A stretch of 64,000 nt of DNA from an uncultured Phascolarctobacterium sp. (GCA_937901335.1 CALCHC010000018.1:1-64000), one strand, 5' to 3'. Positions 47,191-56,912 are shown, counted from the stretch's first letter. Notes: generated by a model from the sequence alone, not told the origin. Made by a program: numbers and translations.

Positions 47191-47219
47191 ATTATATTCT
47201 TTCCGAAAATTTTCTGCAA
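47191..47219 (-). promoter_or_regulatory. Promoter of the candidate RNA
   Basis: TTGCAG (complement of 47214-47219), 17 nt, TATAAT (complement of 47191-47196). The predicted start, about 47184, coincides with the end of the closing stem. Confidence 0.7.
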
Positions 47220-47226
47220 CCCTCTA

Positions 47227-47255
47227 TTTCACATTCACACATAAAGTGATATACT
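47227..47255 (+). promoter_or_regulatory. Promoter of the HD-GYP gene
   Basis: TTTCAC (47227-47232), 17 nt, TATACT (47250-47255) with a preceding TG (extended -10). Confidence 0.6.
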
Positions 47256-47290
47256 ACTAAGTACACTAACCGATGATGGGCGGATATATA

Positions 47291-47905
47291 ATGATTGCTT
47301 TACCACAATGTCTTGAATTTCCCTATGATGATCGTAGCAGGGAAGTTTGTGACTTTTATTTACAAATCTTAGAAATAAAAAACAATAGCGTTTTCCTGCA
47401 CAGCAAACAGGTTGCCAATTATTCTGCAAGCATCGCTGCAAAAATTGGCTTACCTCCTGCAGAAGTTGCTTGTATCAAAACTGCAGCCTTGCTCCACGAC
47501 ATAGGCCAACTTTCCGTACCGAACCTGGTACTTTCCAAAGTTCCTTACCTTACTAAACGTGAAGAAGCTGCCTATAAACGCCATTGTTTAGCCGGTGCAG
47601 CCATGCTGGAAAACTTTCCAGAATTTGGCAGCATCATCAGCATCATTCGTTCCCATCACGAAAAGTATGACGGCACAGGTTATCCCAAACGCTTAAAAGG
47701 TCAAAATATTCCTTTGGGCGCACGTATCATCGCCGTAGCAAATTACTACGACCGTTACATTAACCCCTGTACCCAACATTGGCAAAAAACTCATGCCGAA
47801 GCAATCACTGAGCTACAAGATAAAGCTGGCCAAGATTTTGACCCGCATATTGTAAAAGCTTTTATTGAAAGCGTTCTGCCCTTAGCAATCGAAGCTCATA
47901 AATAA
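47291..47905 (+). CDS. Stand-alone HD-GYP domain protein
   Basis: This 204-residue protein is almost only the HD-GYP domain: HD at 69-70 and HHEKYDGTGYP at 122-132. Such domains degrade cyclic di-GMP. No sensor or receiver domain is attached. An ATG at 47273 lacks an SD; GGGCGGA lies 6 nt before the ATG at 47291, which I prefer. Confidence 0.88.
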   Translation: MIALPQCLEFPYDDRSREVCDFYLQILEIKNNSVFLHSKQVANYSASIAAKIGLPPAEVACIKTAALLHDIGQLSVPNLVLSKVPYLTKREEAAYKRHCLAGAAMLENFPEFGSIISIIRSHHEKYDGTGYPKRLKGQNIPLGARIIAVANYYDRYINPCTQHWQKTHAEAITELQDKAGQDFDPHIVKAFIESVLPLAIEAHK

Positions 47906-47944
47906 AACTCTGACTTTCTACAATAAAGTAGCCAGTCAGAGTTT
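47905..47944 (+). terminator. Terminator of the HD-GYP gene
   Basis: The stem AAACTCTGACT with its complement, with an inner CTAC/GTAG stem, is followed by TTTATTTTTC. Confidence 0.85.
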
Positions 47945-48016
47945 TTTATTTTTCTTATGACCTTGTAAAATTTTAAAGCAACAATTTTATTTGAACTTTG
48001 TCAGATAAAACAAAAA

Positions 48017-48040
48017 GCACTTCAACCGAAGTTGAAGTGC
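48017..48040 (-). terminator. Terminator of the tRNA operon
   Basis: A 10-bp stem GCACTTCAAC with its complement and a 4-nt loop is followed on the minus strand by TTTTTGTTTT. Confidence 0.9.
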
Positions 48041-48049
48041 ATAATTTCG

Positions 48050-48125
48050 TGGTGGTCGCTGACGGGATCGAACCGCCGACATTCTGCTTGTAAGGCAGAC
48101 GCTCTCCCAGCTGAGCTAAGCGACC
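48050..48125 (-). tRNA. tRNA-Val (anticodon TAC)
   Basis: A 76-nt cloverleaf with acceptor GGTCGCT/AGCGACC, D-loop GCTCAGCTGGGAGAGC, anticodon loop CTTACAA, T-arm GGTTCGATCC and an encoded CCA. Last of three tRNAs. Confidence 0.96.
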
Positions 48126-48127
48126 AT

Positions 48128-48202
48128 TGGTGACCGGTAGGGGAATCGAACCCCTGATACCGCCGTGAAAGGGCGGTGTCTTAACCGCTTGACCAACCGG
48201 CC
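48128..48202 (-). tRNA. tRNA-Glu (anticodon TTC)
   Basis: A 75-nt cloverleaf with acceptor GGCCGGT/ACCGGTC (one G-U), anticodon loop CTTTCAC, T-arm GGTTCGATTCC and an encoded CCA. Confidence 0.96.
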
Positions 48203-48208
48203 AGAATT

Positions 48209-48284
48209 TGGCTCCCCGAGTAGGACTCGAACCTACGACATACGGATTAACAGTCCGCCGTTCTACCGACTGAACTATCGGGGA
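48209..48284 (-). tRNA. tRNA-Asn (anticodon GTT)
   Basis: A 76-nt cloverleaf with acceptor TCCCCGA/TCGGGGA, anticodon loop CTGTTAA, T-arm GGTTCGAGTCC and an encoded CCA. First of three tRNAs. Confidence 0.96.
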
Positions 48285-48326
48285 ATCTTTCGTGAAGTTT
48301 TGTGTTCGCTCAACCTCACAAACGTT

Positions 48327-48355
48327 ATTATACAGATGTGATGTTAGTTTGTCAA
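48327..48355 (-). promoter_or_regulatory. Promoter of the Asn-Glu-Val tRNA operon
   Basis: A perfect consensus: TTGACA (complement of 48350-48355), 17 nt, TATAAT (complement of 48327-48332). This fits a strongly expressed stable-RNA operon. Confidence 0.9.
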
Positions 48356-48402
48356 CACTTTTTCTAAAACTTTTTTAAAAATTTTTCAAGAAAGTTTTTG
48401 GC

Positions 48403-48870
48403 TTATAAAGCCTTCACTTTTACTACGATTTTTTGCACATCGCTAGCCTTGCCATCACGTTGACAATTGGGGCGATGCAACTCCCACGGGAAGAATACTG
48501 CGAAGTCACCTGCGCTAAGTTTTACGCAGTTTGCTTCTTGAGGATCAGCATAGAAAAGCACATCGTTTTCTTCGCTCAAATCTTCAGTTACAACATATTT
48601 TTCTTCTAAGGGTGCGAACCAAATTTCTTCTTCGCCACGAGAAACGAATTGCACGTCAATATAATCGTTATGTTTTTCACTACGACGTTCAGCTTTCGGT
48701 TCAGTTTCGTAAGTGTTTACGCGCGCAAAAACATTGCGACCGTCAATTTCATATTCACCATTTTCAATGTGAGCAAAATCAGTTGCTGCGATATAAGCTA
48801 AAGCTTTTTGCAAACCTTCGCCAACATAGGGCAGCACTTTTGCGATGTCACTTTTATTACCAGTAATCAT
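48403..48870 (-). CDS. YhcH/YjgK/YiaL family protein
   Basis: This 155-residue cupin-like protein has the family sequences HNDYIDVQFVSRGEEEIWF and FAVFFPWELHRPNCQ with metal-binding residues. Members occur in sialic-acid and sugar catabolic clusters and in biofilm control; no such genes are adjacent here. A GTG at 48879 overlaps the SD AAGGTG, so the start is the ATG at 48870. Confidence 0.88.
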   Translation of the reverse strand: MITGNKSDIAKVLPYVGEGLQKALAYIAATDFAHIENGEYEIDGRNVFARVNTYETEPKAERRSEKHNDYIDVQFVSRGEEEIWFAPLEEKYVVTEDLSEENDVLFYADPQEANCVKLSAGDFAVFFPWELHRPNCQRDGKASDVQKIVVKVKAL

Positions 48871-49020
48871 ATAAGTCACCTTCTACTTCAAATTTTGGTA
48901 ATTTTATTTTATCACAACGTAACTCATAATAACAAATTTATTTGCCTCAAGTGAAACAATTAAATTTGTCTCTCACCTCTATCATTTTAAAATAATAACC
49001 GTAAAAATACAGTGTGATGC

Positions 49021-49049
49021 TTTACAAAAGCGAGTATACATAATAAAAT
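49021..49049 (+). promoter_or_regulatory. Promoter of the ABC-F gene
   Basis: TTTACA (49021-49026), 17 nt, TAAAAT (49044-49049). Confidence 0.6.
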
Positions 49050-49100
49050 GCTTATATCTATGATTAGAATGAAGCAAAATAAATTTGTAAGAGGTATAAA

Positions 49101-50657
49101 ATGAGCTACTTAAACGTTACTAATGTTTCCCACTCTTTTGGCGGTCGCCAAATTCTGGAAGATGTTTCTTTTAAATTATTGCGCGGTGAACACGTTGGCC
49201 TCGTTGGTGCTAACGGCGAAGGCAAATCCACCTTCTTAAACATCGTTACCGGTCACTTGCAACCGGACGAAGGTAAAGTAGAATGGCCTGGCAAAGTAAG
49301 CGTTGGTTACCTTGACCAACAAAGCACTTTGGAAAAAGGCATGACTATCCGCGAAGTATTGCGTACCGCTTTCCAAGGCATGTACGAAATGGAACAACAA
49401 ATGCTCGACCTGTACGACAAAATGGGCGACGCAACTCCGGAAGAACTTGATAAAATGATGAACACCGTTGGTGAAATACAATCTGAATTGGAACACAGCG
49501 GCTTCTACTCCCTCGACGCTAAAATTGAAGAAGTTGCTAACGGCTTAGGCTTAGGCAGCGTTGGTCTCGACCGTGACGTTGCAGACCTTTCCGGCGGTCA
49601 ACGCAGTAAAGTTCTTTTGACCAAACTGCTCCTGCAAAACTCCAACATCTTGCTTTTGGACGAACCTACCAACTATCTGGACGTTGAACATATTGAATGG
49701 CTCACCAAATTCTTACAAAACTATGAGCACGCATTCATCCTCATCTCCCATGATATTACCTTCCTTAACAATGTAGTAAACGTAATCTACCATTTGGAAA
49801 ACAGCAACCTTACCCGTTACACTGGCGACTACAACCGCTTCCAAGAAATGTATGCAATCTACAAATCTCAACAAGAAGCTGCTTACGAACGCCAACAACA
49901 AGAAGTTGCTAAATTGGAAGACTTCATTGCTCGTAACAAAGCTCGCGTTGCAACTACCAACATGGCGAAAAGCCGTCAACGCAAGTTGGACAAAATGGAA
50001 ATGATTGAAAAGCCCCGCGAAAAAATTAAACCGACCTTTAGATTTAATGAAGCTCGTACTCCGAGCCGTTTCATCGTTGAAGCTAAAGACTTGGTTTTGG
50101 GCTATGACACTCCCCTTACCCGTCCTGTTACCTTCAATTTGGAACGCGGACAAAAAATCGCAATCCGTGGCGTAAACGGCTTGGGTAAAACCACTCTTCT
50201 GAAAACCATCCTCGGTCTGATTCCTCCTGTTAGCGGCAAAGTTGAACTGGGCGAATTCTTGCAACCGGGTTACTTTGAACAAGAAGAACGTGAAAAGAAC
50301 GAAAAAACTGCTTTGGAAGATGTTTGGGACGAATATCCCGGCCTCACCAACTACGAAGTTCGTGCAGCTCTCGCAGGTTGTGGTTTGACCAACGAACACA
50401 TCACCAGTAAAGTTTTCGTTCTCAGTGGTGGCGAAGCTGCTAAAGTACGTCTTTGCAAGCTGATGCTCAAAGACATCAACTGGCTGGTACTGGACGAACC
50501 TACCAACCACTTGGACGTTGACGCTAAAGAAGAATTGCAACGTGCAATCAAAGCTTTCAAAGGCAGTGTACTCCTCGTTTCCCACGAACCTGAATTCTAC
50601 GAAGGTTGGATTGATAAAGTATGGAACATCGAAGACTGGACTACCAAAATCATCTAA
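49101..50657 (+). CDS. ABC-F family ATPase (YkpA/YbiT-like)
   Basis: This 518-residue protein has two ABC domains and no membrane part. Walker A motifs are GANGEGKST (36-44) and GVNGLGKTT (near 355); signatures are LSGGQRSKVLL and LSGGEAAKVRL. The charged inter-domain linker (about 240-310) enters the ribosome in this family. It is a housekeeping-type translation factor rather than a clear antibiotic-protection factor. It is monocistronic. Confidence 0.92.
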   Translation: MSYLNVTNVSHSFGGRQILEDVSFKLLRGEHVGLVGANGEGKSTFLNIVTGHLQPDEGKVEWPGKVSVGYLDQQSTLEKGMTIREVLRTAFQGMYEMEQQMLDLYDKMGDATPEELDKMMNTVGEIQSELEHSGFYSLDAKIEEVANGLGLGSVGLDRDVADLSGGQRSKVLLTKLLLQNSNILLLDEPTNYLDVEHIEWLTKFLQNYEHAFILISHDITFLNNVVNVIYHLENSNLTRYTGDYNRFQEMYAIYKSQQEAAYERQQQEVAKLEDFIARNKARVATTNMAKSRQRKLDKMEMIEKPREKIKPTFRFNEARTPSRFIVEAKDLVLGYDTPLTRPVTFNLERGQKIAIRGVNGLGKTTLLKTILGLIPPVSGKVELGEFLQPGYFEQEEREKNEKTALEDVWDEYPGLTNYEVRAALAGCGLTNEHITSKVFVLSGGEAAKVRLCKLMLKDINWLVLDEPTNHLDVDAKEELQRAIKAFKGSVLLVSHEPEFYEGWIDKVWNIEDWTTKII

Positions 50658-50666
50658 TAAATAACA

Positions 50667-50692
50667 AAGGCATCACCTTTCGGTGATGCCTT
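50667..50692. terminator. Bidirectional terminator
   Basis: An 11-bp stem AAGGCATCACC with its complement, loop TTTC, then ATTTTTT, between convergent genes. Confidence 0.88.
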
Positions 50693-50707
50693 ATTTTTTA
50701 TGTCTTA

Positions 50708-51085
50708 TTAGAGTTTTGCTACCCAGAGACCGTGCAGATTGCAGTATTCATAAACTGCCAACGGTTTTTCATCTTCAGTCAGTGCGAAAACTACATTGGG
50801 TTTTTCACCGGGGTTCAGCACTTTACGATGACCGCCTTTGTCAGTTTCAAGATATACCCATTGAATCCAGTGTTCATCGAGCATGGGATGATCTACGCTA
50901 CCAACATTTACTACTACTTTATTACCTTCAACGGTTGCCACAGGAACGTGTTTTTCTTGTGCAGCATCAGTAGTATTGGGAACCAATTCTACCATTTTTT
51001 CGCCACAGCACATCATCGGAACACCAGCGTCGTGAAGCAAACCAATCATGTTACCACAATGTTTACATACAAAAAATTTTTTCAT
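50708..51085 (-). CDS. dfx: Desulfoferrodoxin (superoxide reductase, 2Fe type)
   Basis: This 125-residue protein reduces superoxide to peroxide in anaerobes. The N-terminal desulforedoxin site is C7, C10, C26, C27; the catalytic iron is bound by H46, H66, H72, C115 and H118 (YCNLHGLW). A TATAAT -10 box (51107-51112) with a weak -35 lies upstream. Confidence 0.95.
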   Translation of the reverse strand: MKKFFVCKHCGNMIGLLHDAGVPMMCCGEKMVELVPNTTDAAQEKHVPVATVEGNKVVVNVGSVDHPMLDEHWIQWVYLETDKGGHRKVLNPGEKPNVVFALTEDEKPLAVYEYCNLHGLWVAKL

Positions 51086-51232
51086 AATCTTTCACTCCTT
51101 AAGTTTATTATAAAATATCTGAACTTGATGTTTAAATTCTCAACAACTTCTGAAATTATTATAACCGTTCACAGAAATCAATTCAATGACTTCACAAATA
51201 TTTTACGAAAAAACTTCTACGGAAAATTATTT

Positions 51233-51868
51233 TTATTTTCGCTTATTGAAAAGCTTAAACAAATCAACTTTTTCTTCAGACATAAACTTATATCCAGGAG
51301 CCAGCTCTGCCGCACGATCACGAGCTGCTTCCAAATCATGGAACACATCCCATTTTGCAGAAACAAGTTGCTTGCCATACAAACGCAACAAAAATGCAGG
51401 ATGATAAGTGGCGATGCAATCAAAGCCTTGACGAGTCTTAAACCATTGTCCACGGTCGCGTGTAATACGCATATCAGGATTACCAAGATAATGCAAGGCA
51501 ACACCACCTAAAGCCACAACAACTTTAGGCTGGATAATCTCTAATTCCCTATCAAGCCAAAGCTTTCCGCAGAACTCTGCTTCTGCAATGTCAGGAGTAC
51601 GATTATTTTTAGGGCGACACTTTATCACATTGGTAGTCAGCACTCTATCACGAGTCATCTTCGCTGCCCACAAAGCTTTATCCAACAGTTGTCCGGAAGG
51701 GCCAATCAACGGACAACCGTAATCATCTTCCACACCGCCAGGTCCCTCCCCAACAAAAATAATGGGGCTTTCAGGATTGCCAAACCAACCTACAGGACTA
51801 ATGCAAGTTTGACGGAACTGGCATTGAGCGCAATTATTTAATTCTTCCTCTAAATGCTTTAAATCCAC
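51233..51868 (-). CDS. Uracil-DNA glycosylase, family 4/5 (iron-sulfur)
   Basis: This 211-residue repair enzyme removes uracil from DNA. It has the VGEGPGGVEDDYG motif, the TYHPAFLLR motif, and cysteines near 14, 17 and around 90-110 for a [4Fe-4S] cluster. It lies 19 nt after the lipase gene and is probably cotranscribed with it. Confidence 0.92.
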   Translation of the reverse strand: MDLKHLEEELNNCAQCQFRQTCISPVGWFGNPESPIIFVGEGPGGVEDDYGCPLIGPSGQLLDKALWAAKMTRDRVLTTNVIKCRPKNNRTPDIAEAEFCGKLWLDRELEIIQPKVVVALGGVALHYLGNPDMRITRDRGQWFKTRQGFDCIATYHPAFLLRLYGKQLVSAKWDVFHDLEAARDRAAELAPGYKFMSEEKVDLFKLFNKRK

Positions 51869-51887
51869 AGCGCATCCTCCTGCAAAA

Positions 51888-53261
51888 TTAATAGTGACAC
51901 AACATTTTTTGTTGTTGGGTGGTTATGAAAGGCAAATGATTTTCCAGCTCTGCTTTGGCATTAAGCAAGTTTTCACCGGTAGCTTGAATGGTACCTGTCG
52001 CACCAACCTTTTTAGCAAAGGTTACGATGCTTACAAGCGATCCATCGGCTTTGAATACACCTTGATTCAAAATAAGATACCAATAGTTTTTATCTTTAGC
52101 TTGATTGCCATCAATACCGCATACAACAATATATTCTGCACCAACTTCTTGACTTAAACGAATAATATCCTCATGACGATAGAAAGTATCTTCATTGAGA
52201 GCATCATCCATCACCACATAAGAAGGCAACATATTCATATATTCTTCTGCTATTAAACGCTTGATATCAGGAACGTAATGACGCTTTTCCAAACCTGGAG
52301 CACCGTGAAGCCACAGGGCAACTAAGGGTTTACCAGAAGTAGTTCTATTATAAGGTAAAGCTTGTACAACGCCAGAAGCAACCGCTTTGTCGAAAGCTTT
52401 GTAATATTCACTAACACTGTAGTCTACGTACATAGCAATGTCATGATTATTACTGCTAATCTTCGGAGAGATGTGATATTTTACGTGCTCACCAAATTGT
52501 TTGTAACCGCCAAAGAAAGTTTGTAAGCTACCCGGAACAGGGTCAGAAGTATTGGTAACACGCAAAAGCTCAATCTTATCACCGTATTCCAAAGCAAACT
52601 CATCGTTACCAACAGCAGGTGCGCCAAAAGTAATAACAGTAAATTTTTCTTTAGGCATTCCCAAATCGATAAGTCTTTCCCCTAAAAGAGTAGCAGCTGC
52701 GCCGCCCAGACTATGACCTGTCAAAATCAAATGACTATTTGCAGTTTCAAAAACCTTTTTAAAAACGCCTTTAAACTTACTTTCTCCGTTCACTACGGAA
52801 GAACGCAAAACAGAATCTACATAAGTATTGAAGCCTTCGTGAACCGCAGGCTTCTTTTCTTTGGGTGCAGTTTTGGCAATGGCTTCCATTTCTTCCAATG
52901 TAGTACCACCATAGGCTGTGTGGGAAGTCTTTAAATTAATTCCCCAGTCCTTCTTATTGGTACTGCCTTTAAAGGTAACAATGTAAAGCTCCATACCACA
53001 ATCATCACAAACATTGCTAGCGATAGAAAAGTTCGTTTTAACGCCCTCGTCTTCAAAAGTATAAGGAGCAATCTCCCAACCATGACTACGCATAAAACTG
53101 AACTCACTGGAATTTTCCGGCAAGTACACGCCTAAACAGGACGCAGCAGAAATAGAAGTAAAGTAGGCAGCACGCAATTGTTCTTTTACAGATTTTTCTG
53201 CGGCGAAGGCAGGTAAGCAATATAAGCATAAGCTTAAAAATGTCAGAAGTATTTTTTTCAT
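51888..53261 (-). CDS. Secreted lipase, class 3 family
   Basis: This 457-residue protein has a signal peptide cleaved after AFA (about residue 20) and a lipase-3 domain with the nucleophile S184 in GHSLGGAAA and a probable acid residue D240. The C-terminal part (about 300-457) is not recognised. It may act on lipids outside the cell. A promoter (TTGTCT, 17 nt, TATAAT; complement of 53296-53324) lies upstream. Confidence 0.85.
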   Translation of the reverse strand: MKKILLTFLSLCLYCLPAFAAEKSVKEQLRAAYFTSISAASCLGVYLPENSSEFSFMRSHGWEIAPYTFEDEGVKTNFSIASNVCDDCGMELYIVTFKGSTNKKDWGINLKTSHTAYGGTTLEEMEAIAKTAPKEKKPAVHEGFNTYVDSVLRSSVVNGESKFKGVFKKVFETANSHLILTGHSLGGAAATLLGERLIDLGMPKEKFTVITFGAPAVGNDEFALEYGDKIELLRVTNTSDPVPGSLQTFFGGYKQFGEHVKYHISPKISSNNHDIAMYVDYSVSEYYKAFDKAVASGVVQALPYNRTTSGKPLVALWLHGAPGLEKRHYVPDIKRLIAEEYMNMLPSYVVMDDALNEDTFYRHEDIIRLSQEVGAEYIVVCGIDGNQAKDKNYWYLILNQGVFKADGSLVSIVTFAKKVGATGTIQATGENLLNAKAELENHLPFITTQQQKMLCHY

Positions 53262-53343
53262 TGGACTCCTCCGTTCAATAAGTATTCCTGCTCACATTAT
53301 AGAATACTTTATCTCAAAAGACAAACGAAGGAGTTGAAAACAA

Positions 53344-53373
53344 AAACCTCCACCCTTTTCAGAGCGGAGGTTT
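53344..53373 (-). terminator. Terminator of the ugp-like operon
   Basis: An 8-bp stem AAACCTCC with its complement is followed on the minus strand by TTTTTGTTTT. Confidence 0.75.
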
Positions 53374-53378
53374 AAATT

Positions 53379-54134
53379 TTAGATTCCGTATTTAGCTTTC
53401 AGTTCAGCAAGGTGAGCTTCCAGTTCAGTGGTGTTTTCGAAACCACAGCAGTATTCCATAACAAGGATTGCTTTGGAAGCGTGTGCTTTGATTGCCGGGA
53501 AGAGTTTATCCCAGTCAATGGTACCTTGCCATACAGGCAAATGGTCGTCGCCTTCACCGTCGTTGTCGTGAATATGGAAAGCAAAGAGCTTGTCTCCCAA
53601 TTTTTCCACAACAGCTGGGATATCCCAACCATTTACATGAGCATGACCGGTATCAATCAAGGACATTGCTTGAGGGAATCGTTCAAAGAGTGCATAGTAC
53701 TCTTCCAAGGTGAAGAGTACGTTGCCTTTAGTACGCAGGCCTACATTTTCGATAACCAAGGTTACGCCGTAAGCTTTTGCCATATCTAAGAGTTCTGCCA
53801 AACGGGAGATTACCAGTTCTTGACCAGCTTCTTTGTCAGCAGGCAAGCATTCGTTGGTGTGTACTACTACGAATTGGGATTTAATCTTTTGTGCGTATTT
53901 GAAGGTAGCTTCAAATGCAGGCAGATAGTTCAGATTATCTTTATCTGCCAAATCAACTGCAACACAAGGACCGTGAATGCTAAATTCGCGGTTGCCCCAA
54001 GCAGCAGTTTCTTCGTCCCAATAGTAGTTATGACCGAATTCGTAGAAGAATTCGATGCCATATTCAGTGTTCAACGGACGAATGCCAAATTTTCTAAAAC
54101 CAGGGAAAAGTAAATCACTTACTGCAATTCTCAT
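53379..54134 (-). CDS. TIM-barrel sugar-phosphate isomerase/epimerase-like protein
   Basis: This 251-residue protein of the xylose-isomerase-like TIM-barrel (AP endonuclease 2) family has metal-site elements VVVHTNE, VIENVG, DTGHAHVNG, FHIHDNDGEGDDHLP and MEYCCGFEN. The substrate is unknown. It closes the ugp-like operon, where E. coli has the phosphodiesterase ugpQ, so it may process an imported product. Confidence 0.85.
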   Translation of the reverse strand: MRIAVSDLLFPGFRKFGIRPLNTEYGIEFFYEFGHNYYWDEETAAWGNREFSIHGPCVAVDLADKDNLNYLPAFEATFKYAQKIKSQFVVVHTNECLPADKEAGQELVISRLAELLDMAKAYGVTLVIENVGLRTKGNVLFTLEEYYALFERFPQAMSLIDTGHAHVNGWDIPAVVEKLGDKLFAFHIHDNDGEGDDHLPVWQGTIDWDKLFPAIKAHASKAILVMEYCCGFENTTELEAHLAELKAKYGI

Positions 54135-54137
54135 TTT

Positions 54138-55217
54138 TTATGCCTCAACATAACCGATGTTTTCTTCGGTTTCAACATCAAACAAGTTTACATTAGTCCA
54201 TTCAAAGTCAAAGCCAGTAACATCGCGCAAGTCAATGTTTTGGTTGCTGTCTTGGATGAAGAAGTTTTGACCATCAGCCAAAGTCAAGCTAGCAGTTTTA
54301 AGGTTACCGGTGTTTTCCATGAAGTCAACGGTACCTTTAACCATCGGTTGAGCAAAGTTAGGTTTAGCTGCTTCCGGACGCAAACCGAAGATAACTTCTT
54401 TACGAGTGCCAACAATTTTCAACCATTCAGCAGGAATTTCAACTGCACATTCACCAATCACAATTTTGGTACCTTCAATGCGAGCTTTAACTACGTTCAT
54501 TGCAGGAGAACCGATGAAGGTTGCAACGAATACATTTGCCGGATGATGATAAATGGTATCCGGAGTATCGATTTGTTGAACTTTACCTTTATTCATAACC
54601 GCAATACGGTCAGCAACGGTCATTGCTTCGATTTGGTCATGGGTTACATAAACCATGGTAGGACGGAACATTTCATGAATTTTTACCAATTCAGTACGAG
54701 CTTTTTGGCGCAATTGAGCGTCAAGGTTGGAAAGAGGTTCGTCCAAGAAGAAGAACGGAGATTGTTTAACAAGTGCACGGCACAGAGCAACACGTTGTTT
54801 TTGACCACCGGAAAGTTCGTGGGTCTTTTTATGTTCTTGACCACGCAAATGGAGGATGTCCAATGCTTCGTAGGTGCGTTTTTCGATTTCTTCTTTAGGA
54901 AGTTTTTGCAATACGAGACCAAAGGTGATGTTTTCCCAAACAGTCAAATGCGGGAACAATGCATAGCTTTGGAATACCATTGCAATATTACGTTCTCCGG
55001 GAGGAACATCATTAACAACTTTACCATCCATGTAAAGTTCGCCAGCGGAAATATCTTCAAAACCTGCCATCATACGCAGGGTAGTAGTTTTACCGCAACC
55101 AGAAGGTCCCAAGAGAATTAAGCGTTCGCCTCTGCGAATTTCTAAGTTTAAGTCTTTAATAACAACGGTTTTACCGTATGCTTTATCTACGTGAGAAAAT
55201 ACAATACTATGTTCCAT
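54138..55217 (-). CDS. ugpC: Ugp/Msm-type ABC transporter ATP-binding protein
   Basis: This 359-residue ATPase has Walker A GPSGCGKTT, signature [15 protein letters not shown], and a C-terminal TOBE domain (about 240-359). It powers import with the permeases UgpA and UgpE. It shares one base with the end of the ugpE gene. Confidence 0.92.
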   Translation of the reverse strand: MEHSIVFSHVDKAYGKTVVIKDLNLEIRRGERLILLGPSGCGKTTTLRMMAGFEDISAGELYMDGKVVNDVPPGERNIAMVFQSYALFPHLTVWENITFGLVLQKLPKEEIEKRTYEALDILHLRGQEHKKTHELSGGQKQRVALCRALVKQSPFFFLDEPLSNLDAQLRQKARTELVKIHEMFRPTMVYVTHDQIEAMTVADRIAVMNKGKVQQIDTPDTIYHHPANVFVATFIGSPAMNVVKARIEGTKIVIGECAVEIPAEWLKIVGTRKEVIFGLRPEAAKPNFAQPMVKGTVDFMENTGNLKTASLTLADGQNFFIQDSNQNIDLRDVTGFDFEWTNVNLFDVETEENIGYVEA

Positions 55218-56044
55218 TAGCCTTTAACCCCCGAGCTCATAAATGTATTGATAATGAATTTTTGGCAGAAGCCATACAGAATCAGCGGCGGCAAACTAGT
55301 CAAAGTTGCTACTGCCATTGCAATACCCCATTCACTGCCACCTTCGGCACTGATAAACATTTGCAATGCCAAGGGCAAGGTGTAGGAATCTTTATCTTGC
55401 AAAATCAGCAAGGGCCAGAAATATTCGTTCCAAGAGTTAATAAAGAACAAGATGGAGTTAGCCAACAATGCAGGTTTGATCAAAGGCAGAATAACTTTGG
55501 TCAAAACTTGACGAGGTTTAGCACCGTCCAAAATAGCAGCTTCGAGAAGCGCTTTAGGTACACAACGCATAGTTTGACGCATCAGGAATACGCCCATACC
55601 GTCTACCAAACAAGGAAGTGCAACGCCCCAAGGAGTGTTCAAAAGGCCAAGTTTGGACATCATCAAGTAGTTGGGCATAACCAAAACGGTAATAGGAATA
55701 AAGAAGGTCAACAACATACCGTTGAAAAGGCTTTCTTTATATTTGAAATCATAATATACAAATGCAAATGCAGACAAAATACTGGTCAAGGTTTTGGAAA
55801 CAGTAACAATTGCTGCAATCAGGAAAGTGTTCCAGATATAAGTAAATAAGGGGAAGTTTCCTAATACGGTGGTATAGTTATCAAAAGTGATAGGCCAGGG
55901 CAACGGGTTCAAGGTAGATTCAAATACTTGGCTCAAGTCTTTGAAGGAAGTGGAAATCATGAACACGATGGGCCACAAGGTCAAGAAGATAGCTACCATC
56001 AGGAAACCATGCCAAATTAATTCGTTTCTTGTCTCAGTTTTCAT
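55217..56044 (-). CDS. ugpE: Ugp-like ABC transporter permease 2
   Basis: This 275-residue permease has six membrane segments and the EAA loop (AAILDGAKPRQVLTKVILPLIKPA). It pairs with the permease encoded upstream, whose gene it overlaps by 11 nt. Glycerol-3-phosphate or a related polyol phosphate is the likely substrate, by similarity of the whole operon. Confidence 0.9.
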   Translation of the reverse strand: MKTETRNELIWHGFLMVAIFLTLWPIVFMISTSFKDLSQVFESTLNPLPWPITFDNYTTVLGNFPLFTYIWNTFLIAAIVTVSKTLTSILSAFAFVYYDFKYKESLFNGMLLTFFIPITVLVMPNYLMMSKLGLLNTPWGVALPCLVDGMGVFLMRQTMRCVPKALLEAAILDGAKPRQVLTKVILPLIKPALLANSILFFINSWNEYFWPLLILQDKDSYTLPLALQMFISAEGGSEWGIAMAVATLTSLPPLILYGFCQKFIINTFMSSGVKG

Positions 56045-56912
56045 AATATACTTTCTTCTCCAGATATTTATTCTTCACATAAAGGAATGCCATATAAACG
56101 AACATGGTGATTACAGCGTATGCAGCAGCTTTACCGGTTTGGAAGAAGGTAAATGCATATTGGTAAACGATGTAAACCAAGTTAGAAGAACCTTGGTCAG
56201 GACCACCGTAGGTAAGCATGTTTACCGGTACCAAAATGTGTTGCAAGCTGAATACTACAGTAATGGTAAATACGTAAATAGCAGTGGAAGAGGTCATCGG
56301 CAAAATGATTTTTTTGAAGATTACCCAGTTGGAAGCGTTTTCCAATTTAGCAGCTTCAATCATTTCTTTAGGAACAGCAACCATTGCTGCCAACATAACG
56401 ATAAGGTTGTAGCCAAAGAACTTCCAACCAACGATGGAGCAAATTGCGAAAATTACCAAATAGTTTTCTTTAAACCATCTGGGAGAAGTAATATCAAACA
56501 TACTGAGAATGATATTGATAGGACCAGCCAAGGGATTGTAAATCCACAAGAACAAGATACTTGCTACAGCCAAAGACAAGGTTGCAGGCAAGAACAATGC
56601 GCTACGATAGAAGTTGCTCCATTTTTTGATAAGATGACCCAAAATATAAGAATAAAGGTAGGGCAGTACAAAGATCAAAATCAACATGAAGCCAACATAG
56701 AACACAGTGTTAATCATAATCTTAATCAGCTCAGGGCTGGATAAGATATCAGCGAAGTTTTTGAAGCCCACATATTTCATGGTGGGGCTTACCATATTCC
56801 AAGAGAAGAAGCTCAAATAGATATTTTGAATCAGCGGCCAGTAGAAGAATACTAAGAAAAGTATTACGGACGGAATCAAATACCAAAAAGCTTCTTTGAC
56901 ATTTTTACTCAT
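56034..56912 (-). CDS. ugpA: Ugp-like ABC transporter permease 1
   Basis: This 292-residue permease has six membrane segments and the EAA loop (EAAKLENASNWVIFKKIILPM). It is the first permease of the operon, separated from the binding-protein gene by a hairpin. Confidence 0.9.
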   Translation of the reverse strand: MSKNVKEAFWYLIPSVILFLVFFYWPLIQNIYLSFFSWNMVSPTMKYVGFKNFADILSSPELIKIMINTVFYVGFMLILIFVLPYLYSYILGHLIKKWSNFYRSALFLPATLSLAVASILFLWIYNPLAGPINIILSMFDITSPRWFKENYLVIFAICSIVGWKFFGYNLIVMLAAMVAVPKEMIEAAKLENASNWVIFKKIILPMTSSTAIYVFTITVVFSLQHILVPVNMLTYGGPDQGSSNLVYIVYQYAFTFFQTGKAAAYAVITMFVYMAFLYVKNKYLEKKVYYEN